Assembly: GCA_013001365.1 (NCBI GenBank)
Contig: JABDMQ010000343.1
Coordinates: 1-5,171, forward strand
Length of the DNA: 5,171 nucleotides
Reading direction: 5' to 3'
DNA from: Flavobacteriaceae bacterium
GTDB taxonomy: Bacteria; Bacteroidota; Bacteroidia; Flavobacteriales; Flavobacteriaceae
This document shows positions 1 through 5,171 of the stretch, piece by piece. The notes beneath the pieces were generated by a model. It had not been told where the DNA came from. It searched no databases and worked only from the letters and a program-made list of their open reading frames with translations. The translations under genes and the position numbers were made by a program. The stretch's first letter is position 1. Each line of letters starts with the position of its first letter.

Positions 1-1038
1 AAGGATTTCTTGAATTGGATAGGAAATGACAATCCTAAGACAAAGGTCAAGTACATACTTCAACAATCAGGTGAAGACGTAAGTTATTACCCAAATCAAT
101 ACCTCAACTCCAATTACTTTCCAACAGAACATGTGAGAATTCCGGTAGATAAGGAGATAGTCTTGAACAACGGAATCGTAAGGCAAAAAGATGCAGATCT
201 AATAGTGCCTTATATAGACATAAGGATCAAAGGAAGTGCCTTGTACAAGAATCGATTATTAATGTTGGACATTGTTGCCAATAATGATTGGAAGCGTCCG
301 ATATATTTCTCTGGTGGTGCTTTTTCTGATGACGATTATATTTGGATGAAGGACTACCTACAATTAGATGGCATGTGCTATAAATTGGTGCCGATAAAGA
401 CGCCTGTTGATAAAGCCAATCCGTTTGATATGGGACGGGTTGATTCCGACTTGATGTATGACCTTGTGAAGAAATGGAATTGGGGAAATAGCGAAAGTCC
501 AGACATTTATCATGACCCGGAAACGCGCAAGAATTCCATTACCTATCGTGGTAATCTAGCACGCTTGGTAGAAAAATTCATTAATGAGGACAAATTGGAC
601 AAAGCTGAGGAAATTGCCGATCTTGCCATGGAAAAAATGCCTGTGCAGTATTTTGGTTATTACACGCTTCTAGAACCTTACATTAGTGCCTACTACGAAG
701 TAGATGCGGAAGAAAAAGCAAGGAACCTATACAAGCAAGTTGCGATTAAATACCAAGAGAATCTAAAGTATTACAGCAGCCTTGATGTTGACAAACAATA
801 TGACCTCGCTGAAGAGATCATAACAGACATCGAACGCTATAAAAGCCTGGTTGGAGTTGTCGCTCTTTATGACAAGGTCATAGCCGATGATGAAATGGAA
901 GCTTTCAGGAATCATCTTAAACTGTTCAGGCATTTTTATGACAATGACCCTGATGAGATCGAATTGACTCCTGAAGATCCTGACCTTCCTGATAATCCTG
1001 ATAGCATTAAATCGGCAATTGATAGCTTAAATCAATAA
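1..1038 (+). CDS. DUF2723 family membrane protein (GT-C-type glycosyltransferase-like), C-terminal part only
   Basis: The reading frame is open from the first base (K-D-F-L-N-W...), so the true start and the membrane domain lie upstream; 345 residues are visible. The family is recognised from the segment at residues 84-136, with LMLDIVANNDWKRPIYFSGG followed by a DYLQLDGMCYKLVP block, which is the typical soluble end of DUF2723 proteins. Family members are multi-pass membrane proteins related to GT-C (protein O-mannosyltransferase-like) enzymes and are common in Bacteroidota. The transferase role is family inference, because the catalytic loops are not in the window. Residues about 183-255 form amphipathic helical hairpins resembling TPR repeats (NLARLVEKFINEDKLDKAEE and the following YKQVAIKYQE helix). 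The last 35 residues are acidic and proline-rich (DPDEIELTPEDPDLPDNPD), probably disordered. The TAA stop lies 2 bases before the deacetylase ATG, implying one transcript. Family identity is confident; donor and acceptor are unknown. Confidence 0.88.
   Translation, partial: KDFLNWIGNDNPKTKVKYILQQSGEDVSYYPNQYLNSNYFPTEHVRIPVDKEIVLNNGIVRQKDADLIVPYIDIRIKGSALYKNRLLMLDIVANNDWKRPIYFSGGAFSDDDYIWMKDYLQLDGMCYKLVPIKTPVDKANPFDMGRVDSDLMYDLVKKWNWGNSESPDIYHDPETRKNSITYRGNLARLVEKFINEDKLDKAEEIADLAMEKMPVQYFGYYTLLEPYISAYYEVDAEEKARNLYKQVAIKYQENLKYYSSLDVDKQYDLAEEIITDIERYKSLVGVVALYDKVIADDEMEAFRNHLKLFRHFYDNDPDEIELTPEDPDLPDNPDSIKSAIDSLNQ
970..1005 (+). repeat. Four imperfect 9-base tandem units in the DUF2723 gene tail
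   Basis: CCTGA begins at 970, 979, 988 and 997, an exact 9-base period that is in frame and encodes four Pro-(Asp/Glu)-x triplets (PED-PDL-PDN-PDS). A fifth CCTGA at 949 is also in frame. The remaining four bases of each unit differ, so this is either a decayed short tandem duplication or simply repeated Pro-acidic codons. Confidence 0.55.
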
Positions 1039-1040
1039 AA

Positions 1041-1691
1041 ATGACTCGTATTCCTGCTAAGATGCCAGGTCTCGTTAAGAAGTTTTATCCGAATTATTAT
1101 TGGGATTTCTCTAAGGCAATCAATGCCAATTCGGAAAAGACCATGTACTTGACTTTTGATGATGGTCCAGTACCTGAAGCTACAGAATTCGTTCTTGAGT
1201 TACTTAATAAGTACAATGCAAAAGCAACCTTTTTCTGTATTGGCAATAACGTTGAAAAGAATCCACAGATCTTTGAAAAAGTGATAAGCAATGGGCATGC
1301 CATCGGAAATCATACCCAACATCATCTTGAAGGGTGGAAAACCAACACCGACGAATATATTGAAAACACCTTGTTAAGTGAAGCGCATATCAATGGTCAC
1401 AACCATCACAAATTATTCCGACCTCCTTACGGTCGAATTAAAAGGTCCCAAGCCAAGAAATTATCTACTTTAGGATATAAGATCATCATGTGGGATGTTG
1501 TTGCTAAAGACTGGATGGCAACTATTTCTGAAGAGACATGCTTAAATAATATCGTGAACAATTCTGTTAATGGCAGCATTATCGTAATGCATGATAGCAT
1601 GAAGGCATTCAAGAATCTGAAATACGCACTTCCTCGAGTCTTGGACCACTTTAGTAATGAAGGGTTTCAATTCAAGAAAATAGAATTCTGA
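1041..1691 (+). CDS. Polysaccharide deacetylase family protein (NodB homology domain, CE4-like)
   Basis: This 216-residue protein has the complete NodB/CE4 motif series. Motif 1 is TFDDGP at 38-43 (D40 as predicted catalytic base, D41 as metal ligand). Motif 2 is HTQHH at 91-95 (metal ligands H91 and H95). Motif 3 is RPPYGR at 127-132, motif 4 is WDVVAKDW at 151-158, and motif 5 is IIVMHDS at 180-186 (H184). CE4 enzymes remove N- or O-acetyl groups from chitooligosaccharides, peptidoglycan or other polysaccharides using a divalent metal, so activity is expected; the substrate cannot be read from the sequence. The protein is essentially only the catalytic domain plus about 35 N-terminal residues (MTRIPAKMPGLVKKFYP...), with no signal peptide, lipobox or membrane segment. 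The ATG at 1041 follows the DUF2723 stop by 2 bases in an A-rich context (AATAAAAATG), suggesting translational coupling. It converges with the thioredoxin-like gene, with 11 bases between stops. Confidence 0.92.
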   Translation: MTRIPAKMPGLVKKFYPNYYWDFSKAINANSEKTMYLTFDDGPVPEATEFVLELLNKYNAKATFFCIGNNVEKNPQIFEKVISNGHAIGNHTQHHLEGWKTNTDEYIENTLLSEAHINGHNHHKLFRPPYGRIKRSQAKKLSTLGYKIIMWDVVAKDWMATISEETCLNNIVNNSVNGSIIVMHDSMKAFKNLKYALPRVLDHFSNEGFQFKKIEF

Positions 1692-1702
1692 AGTAATTAT
1701 GA

Positions 1703-1999
1703 TTAAATGTATTCCTGGAGAATACCGATCAAGGTATTGGCATCCTGCTCACCACTCTGACGCCACTTCATTTCGCCATTCTTATAGATAATAAGCGTTG
1801 GAAGTCCTTTGACCCTAAGGGCCTCAGATAGTTCCTTGTTCTTGTCAACATCGATCTTTATGACCTTGGCCTTATCGCCCAGTGCGGCTGCCACATCCCT
1901 TAAGACTGGATGCATTGCGGTAGATTGGTCGTTCCATTCTGTATAAAAATCCAACAACACTGGAATTTCAACATCTATTAACTCCCCGAATTTTGACAT
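1703..1999 (-). CDS. Thioredoxin-fold protein without the CXXC active site (redox-inactive)
   Basis: The 98-residue protein aligns end to end with classical thioredoxin. VLLDFYTEW at 14-22 matches the VLVDFWAEW strand before the active site, with D17 at the buried Asp position. GLPTLIIYKNG at 65-75 carries the cis-proline (P67) and the following strand and turn. The central IKIDVDKN at 47-54 also fits. Where thioredoxin has W-C-G-P-C-K, this protein has W22-N-D-Q-S-T, and no cysteine occurs anywhere in it. Disulfide exchange is thus not possible; a binding, chaperone-like or scaffold role is inference. No signal peptide is visible, so it is probably cytoplasmic. The ATG at 1999-1997 gives a full-length fold, and a TAnnTTTG box lies 32 bases upstream. 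It is co-directional with the phosphoesterase gene (53-base gap) and convergent with the deacetylase gene. The reading frame is intact, so this is not a decayed gene. Confidence 0.9.
   Translation of the reverse strand: MSKFGELIDVEIPVLLDFYTEWNDQSTAMHPVLRDVAAALGDKAKVIKIDVDKNKELSEALRVKGLPTLIIYKNGEMKWRQSGEQDANTLIGILQEYI
1709..1725. terminator. Small hairpin at the convergent gene junction, possible terminator
   Basis: GTATTC (1709-1714) and GAATAC (1720-1725) are perfect inverted arms around a 5-base loop. The hairpin overlaps the last codons of the thioredoxin-like gene and lies 18 bases after the deacetylase stop. It lacks a clear T-run on either side, although the thioredoxin-side downstream sequence is AT-rich. 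Termination is therefore only a possibility; the match could be chance. Confidence 0.22.
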
Positions 2000-2030
2000 A
2001 CATTAAAGTTTTAAATCAATGTCTTGTACA

Positions 2031-2038
2031 CAAATATA
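2031..2038 (-). promoter_or_regulatory. Bacteroidota-type -7 box upstream of the thioredoxin-like gene
   Basis: The minus strand reads TATATTTG, a full match to the Bacteroidota consensus TAnnTTTG. Transcription would begin near 2026, leaving a leader of about 26 bases. A TTG is present at 2052-2050, but its 11-base spacing is too short for a normal -33 element, so only the -7 half is supported. The box lies in the 53-base gap after the phosphoesterase stop, suggesting that the thioredoxin-like gene can be expressed independently. Confidence 0.45.
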
Positions 2039-2052
2039 ACATTTCCATACAA

Positions 2053-3279
2053 TTATGCTGTTGGAGCGCCTTTTTTAAGCTCGATAACCGTTATCTCCGG
2101 CCAGATTCCCACGCGTCCAGGATATCCTAAATATCCAAATCCTCGGTTAACATTTATATATTGTCCCATTTCCTTGTAGATACCAGCCCAGTACTTATAA
2201 CGCCATTTTACAGGGCTCCATTTTACCCATCCAGGAATCTCGATACCAAATTGCATTCCATGTGTGTGACCGCTTAGAGTAAGATGATAATGATAATCAT
2301 CTTGAATGACTTCTGTCTCCCAATGTGATGGATCATGACTCATCAAAATCTTGAAATCTTTGGCATCTATCTTGCTTGAGGCTTTCTTTAGGTCACCAGC
2401 CTTCTTGAAACCTCCTTTGCCCCAGTTCTCAACACCAACCAATGCAATGCGCTGGCCATCTTTTTCAATGAACCGACTTTCGTTAAGCAATAGATCAAAG
2501 CCCATTTCTTTCTGGATGTTGATCAACTCATCAAGATTCTTCGCTTTTTCTTCTTCCGAAGGCCATCTAACGTAGTCGCCATAATCATGATTGCCCAGTA
2601 CAGAATAAACCCCATCCTTGGCACTCAGTTGTCCGAATAGGTCTTTCCATGGAACCATCTCTGAGGACTTGTTATTAACCATATCACCGGTAAACATTAT
2701 AGCATCAGAGGCCTGGTCATTTACCAGTTTCACGGCATATTCGATCTTTTCTTTATTATCAAAACTTCCAGAATGAATATCACTGATCTGGGTGATCCTA
2801 TAACCATCAAAGGCATCAGGCAGATCATCAAAATGCAATGTATAGTCCAACACCCTAAAATTATACTTGCCTTTGTGCATGCCGTATAATAACGCCCCAA
2901 ACGGTATCGATGCCAATCCAAGAGCCACGAGACTTACGAAACGACGTCTTGATGGCATATAGAAAGACTCCTTTGCCGAGAATTTATCATAAGCACCAGC
3001 AATCAACCTAACAATATCTTCAGCAAACAATATGGGAACAATAACTAGATTGAGAACTAAAAACGCTAAAAGGAATCCAAAGGCATAGCTCTTAGGAGGT
3101 GTCAATACGCGCCCCTCTGAGGCACCAGTAAAATTGTAAATGAAATTGCCAATGATCAATATAGCGATGGCTATGAACACATACTGAACCCAATTGGTCT
3201 TGAATATGGTCTTTATGGCTTGAAACCCATAAATACTCAAGAGTATATAGAATGAAATAAAGATAACCCAGCGTAGCAC
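2053..3279 (-). CDS. Membrane-anchored calcineurin-type metallophosphoesterase (YkuE/YaeI/LpxG-like)
   Basis: The 408-residue protein has an N-terminal membrane region and a C-terminal metallophosphoesterase domain. Hydrophobic segments lie at about 2-20, 31-50, 66-86 and 114-133. The dimetal site motifs are complete: SDIHSG (D167, H169), TGDMVNN (D199), GNHDYGD (N230, H231), MSHDPSHW (H315) and SGHTHG (H338, H340). Relatives hydrolyse phosphomonoesters or diesters, and some act on lipid A precursors (LpxG) or at the cell wall (YkuE); the substrate here is undetermined. An SRRRF motif at 110-114 precedes the fourth hydrophobic segment; by the positive-inside rule this puts the catalytic domain in the periplasm. 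The start is GTG (3279-3277): the frame has a stop at 3294-3292, no ATG lies between, and the next Met is residue 108, after three membrane segments. The MLRWVIF opening matches what I remember of Bacteroidota homologues. A TAnnTTTG box lies just upstream. Confidence 0.9.
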   Translation of the reverse strand: MLRWVIFISFYILLSIYGFQAIKTIFKTNWVQYVFIAIAILIIGNFIYNFTGASEGRVLTPPKSYAFGFLLAFLVLNLVIVPILFAEDIVRLIAGAYDKFSAKESFYMPSRRRFVSLVALGLASIPFGALLYGMHKGKYNFRVLDYTLHFDDLPDAFDGYRITQISDIHSGSFDNKEKIEYAVKLVNDQASDAIMFTGDMVNNKSSEMVPWKDLFGQLSAKDGVYSVLGNHDYGDYVRWPSEEEKAKNLDELINIQKEMGFDLLLNESRFIEKDGQRIALVGVENWGKGGFKKAGDLKKASSKIDAKDFKILMSHDPSHWETEVIQDDYHYHLTLSGHTHGMQFGIEIPGWVKWSPVKWRYKYWAGIYKEMGQYINVNRGFGYLGYPGRVGIWPEITVIELKKGAPTA

Positions 3280-3388
3280 GTTGCAAATTTTTTACAAAAG
3301 TAATGCAAAATGCCAGTATTCATGCCTAATTAAAAAAAGTTTAACGCTAATATAAAATCCATTATCTTAATACCTTTAATTACCCTTT
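3280..3388. promoter_or_regulatory. Divergent intergenic region between the phosphoesterase and GH92 genes
   Basis: This 109-base AT-rich stretch must hold the promoters for both outward-reading genes. Toward the phosphoesterase there is a good -7 box. Toward the GH92 gene the best match is TACCTTTA at 3371-3378 (7 of 8 consensus positions), but it lies too close to the ATG at 3389 to be convincing. Small dyads are present: TTGCA (3281-3285) with TGCAA (3304-3308), and TTAC with GTAA at 3292-3303. No riboswitch-like or long hairpin structure is seen. Confidence 0.5.
3295..3302 (-). promoter_or_regulatory. Bacteroidota-type -7 box upstream of the metallophosphoesterase gene
   Basis: The minus strand reads TACTTTTG, matching TAnnTTTG. 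It ends 15 bases before the GTG start, implying a transcript start near 3290 and a very short leader of about 11 bases. No convincing TTG-type -33 element is found at 17-19 bases upstream. The box overlaps a small inverted repeat (TTAC-AAAA-GTAA, 3292-3303). Confidence 0.4.
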
Positions 3389-5171
3389 ATGAGATTTACT
3401 TGCGCGTTTGCCGCCATTATCACTCTAGCTTCTTTCAATTGCTCAGAAGAAAAATCCCAATTATCAACGACAAAAGACAATAGCTTGATATCCCTTGTCA
3501 ATCCATTCATTGGCACAGGAGGCCATGGTCATACCTATCCAGGGGCAACAATGCCATTTGGGATGATGCAATTAAGTCCGGACACGCGTTTAGATGGCTG
3601 GGATGGTTGCTCTGGTTACCATTATAGTGATAACTATATTTACGGATTCTCCCATACACACTTGAGTGGCACCGGAGTTTCCGATTATGGCGATGTCTTG
3701 CTTATGCCTACGAACGAAGTGGTTTTCAATAATGGATCTGATGGCAAGAAAGGGTACCGTGCACATTTCTCTCATGACAATGAAGTTGCAGAACCAGGCT
3801 ATTATAAGGTACACCTGGATTCTACCGAAATTGATGTGGAGTTAACAGTCTCTAAGCGAAGTGGCATACATAAATATCAATACCCGACTGCAGAAGACCA
3901 AATCATGATTCTTGATCTGGAGCATCGTGATGAAGTCCTGGACCACAAGATCGTTAAGGTCAACGACTCGACCATAAAAGGTTATAGGCATTCCAAGGCC
4001 TGGGCAACTGATCAACGGTTGTTCTTTCATATGATCTTTTCCCATCCCATTGAATCTGCTCTATATGATGAAGAGGGCGTGTCAATTGCAAAGAACTATA
4101 AATACCTCAGCAAGAAAGTCGCCTTAAAATTCAAGAATCCTAAAAATGAACCCGTTTATGTGAAAATCGGGATTTCAGCGGTTGATGAAGAAGGCGCCAA
4201 GCAAAACCTAGAACAGGAAATCGGTAAAAGAACTTTTAAAGAGATCAAAACTAAAGCCCAAGAAACTTGGGAAAGACAACTAGGAAAAATTGTTGTCGAA
4301 AGTGGCGACAAAGATCATTTAACCAATTTTTATACGGCCATCTATCACACCATGTTAGCTCCAAACCTGTATCAAGATGTAGACGGGCGCTATCGTGGTA
4401 TGGATCTAGAAATTCATGAAACAAAGGATTTTGATTATTACACGGTTTTTTCGTTATGGGACACCTATAGGGCAACTCATCCACTTTATACCATAATCGA
4501 ACAGGAAAGAACCAACGATTTCATAAACACCTTCTTGGCAAAGTATGATGAAGGTGGGATTATGCCAATATGGGACTTAGCAGGATGTTATACTGGCTGT
4601 ATGATCGGCTACCATGCCGTACCAGTTATTGCTGATGCTTATCTGAAAGGCATCACTGGTTATGATGCTGAAAAGGCATTCGAAGCAATGAAACATAGCG
4701 CCATACAAGACAAACTCGGACTGGACTCCTATAAAACAATTGGTTTTATTCCTGTTGAATACGAAAGTGAATCAGTATCAAAGACCTTGGAATATGCCTA
4801 TGATGATTGGACGATAGCACAAATGGCGAAAGCCTTAGGCAAGAAAGATGATTATAAAACGTTTTCCGAAAGAGCCCAATATTATAAGAATGTTTTCGAT
4901 CCGAGTTCGCAATTCATGCGAGGTCGATTTCGCAATACTTGGTTTGCACCGTTCGACCCATATGAAGTTAATTTCAATTATACCGAAGCCAATTCCTGGC
5001 AATACAGCTTTTATGTTCCGCAAGACATTTCTGGATTCATAAATCTACTTGGTGGAAAAGACAAGCTTGAAGCCAATTTGGACAAGCTGTTTACGGCTAA
5101 AGACCAGACTGCTGGTCGAGAGCAGGTTGACATAACAGGATTGATAGGACAGTACGCACATGGTAATGAAC
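3389..5171 (+). CDS. GH92 family alpha-mannosidase, predicted lipoprotein; 3' end cut by the window
   Basis: I translated 594 residues without a stop up to the edge. GH92 enzymes are calcium-dependent, inverting exo-alpha-mannosidases that trim alpha-linked mannose from glycoprotein glycans or mannans. Family blocks seen: LVNPFIGTGGHGHTYPGATM (36-55), PFGMMQLSPDTR (56-67), SGYHYSD (75-81), GFSHTHLSGTG with DYGD (86-102), VFSLWDTYRATHPL, WDLAGCYTGCMIGYHA, and NYTEANSWQYSFYVPQD around E533, the Glu in the block that carries the family's catalytic acid. The window stops inside the HGNE motif (591-594), so the Asp base region and roughly the last fifth of the protein are missing. The order fits an N-terminal beta-sandwich and then an (alpha/alpha)6 barrel. 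The N-terminus MRFTCAFAAIITLASFNC is a type II signal peptide with lipidation at C18, followed by SEE, which resembles surface-export signals of Bacteroidota lipoproteins. The ATG at 3389 is the first possible start, because an in-frame TAA lies at 3377. Linkage (1,2, 1,3 or other) cannot be assigned. Confidence 0.93.
   Translation, partial: MRFTCAFAAIITLASFNCSEEKSQLSTTKDNSLISLVNPFIGTGGHGHTYPGATMPFGMMQLSPDTRLDGWDGCSGYHYSDNYIYGFSHTHLSGTGVSDYGDVLLMPTNEVVFNNGSDGKKGYRAHFSHDNEVAEPGYYKVHLDSTEIDVELTVSKRSGIHKYQYPTAEDQIMILDLEHRDEVLDHKIVKVNDSTIKGYRHSKAWATDQRLFFHMIFSHPIESALYDEEGVSIAKNYKYLSKKVALKFKNPKNEPVYVKIGISAVDEEGAKQNLEQEIGKRTFKEIKTKAQETWERQLGKIVVESGDKDHLTNFYTAIYHTMLAPNLYQDVDGRYRGMDLEIHETKDFDYYTVFSLWDTYRATHPLYTIIEQERTNDFINTFLAKYDEGGIMPIWDLAGCYTGCMIGYHAVPVIADAYLKGITGYDAEKAFEAMKHSAIQDKLGLDSYKTIGFIPVEYESESVSKTLEYAYDDWTIAQMAKALGKKDDYKTFSERAQYYKNVFDPSSQFMRGRFRNTWFAPFDPYEVNFNYTEANSWQYSFYVPQDISGFINLLGGKDKLEANLDKLFTAKDQTAGREQVDITGLIGQYAHGNE

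Noticed and set aside
10..12. TTG as a possible start of the first gene
   Set aside because: The frame is open back to base 1 with sequence that fits DUF2723 proteins (KDFLNW), so the gene continues upstream and the TTG is an internal Leu codon.
1097..1612. Two - strand frames within the deacetylase gene (1097-1303, 1427-1612)
   Set aside because: They are antisense to the NodB motifs and have no recognisable features.
1703..1999. Thioredoxin-like gene as a pseudogene
   Set aside because: The frame is full length, with the fold's structural residues preserved and a promoter box upstream; only the CXXC is replaced, which points to changed function rather than decay.
2351..2575. Open frame of 74 codons on the + strand inside the phosphoesterase gene
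   Set aside because: It is antisense to a clearly conserved domain (metal-site region), has no recognisable protein features, and lacks a promoter-like sequence; it is a frame shadow.
3371..3378. TACCTTTA as a -7 box for the GH92 gene
   Set aside because: It misses the final G of the consensus, has no -33 partner, and would put the transcript start about 5 bases before the ATG.
3590..4484. Several 67-77 codon open frames on the - strand (3590-3814, 3842-4045, 4251-4484)
   Set aside because: All lie antisense to the GH92 coding sequence, whose conserved motifs run through the same bases. Their compositions do not look like real proteins.
4835..5042. Overlapping open frames on both strands near the right end (- 4835-5023, + 4848-5042)
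   Set aside because: Both overlap the GH92 frame in the block containing the putative catalytic Glu; there is no independent evidence for either.

Overview
The window looks like chromosomal DNA from a marine-type member of the Flavobacteriaceae (Bacteroidota). The grounds are a DUF2723 protein with a flavobacterial-style C-terminus, A-rich leaders without clear Shine-Dalgarno sequences, two TAnnTTTG-type -7 boxes, moderately low GC, and a GH92 glycosidase with a Bacteroidota-style lipoprotein signal. I cannot place the genus.

Layout, left to right. (1) Bases 1-1038, + strand: the 3' end of a DUF2723 gene, a large membrane protein of the GT-C glycosyltransferase type; only its soluble C-terminal part is here. 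(2) Bases 1041-1691, + strand, 2 bases after the previous stop: a short NodB-type polysaccharide deacetylase with all expected catalytic motifs but no signal peptide. (3) Bases 1703-1999, - strand, convergent with (2): a 98-residue thioredoxin-fold protein whose active-site CGPC is replaced by NDQS and which has no cysteine at all. (4) Bases 2053-3279, - strand: a membrane-anchored calcineurin-type metallophosphoesterase with a GTG start. (5) Bases 3280-3388: a 109-base divergent intergenic region. (6) Base 3389 to the right edge, + strand: a GH92 alpha-mannosidase lipoprotein, cut off before the end of its catalytic domain.

Genes 1 and 2 form one operon. Genes 3 and 4 share a strand and may be cotranscribed, although gene 3 seems to have its own promoter in the 53-base gap. 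Gene 6 is transcribed away from gene 4. Four of the five genes plausibly act on the cell envelope or on glycans (glycosyl transfer, deacetylation, phosphoester hydrolysis, demannosylation), but nothing in the sequence proves a common pathway.

I do not see a clearly new multi-gene system. The most interesting item is the cysteine-free thioredoxin, which keeps the fold's other hallmark residues. Next come an internal twin-arginine-like motif in the phosphoesterase and the missing secretion signal in the deacetylase. No RNA genes, mobile elements, CRISPR arrays or frameshifts were seen.
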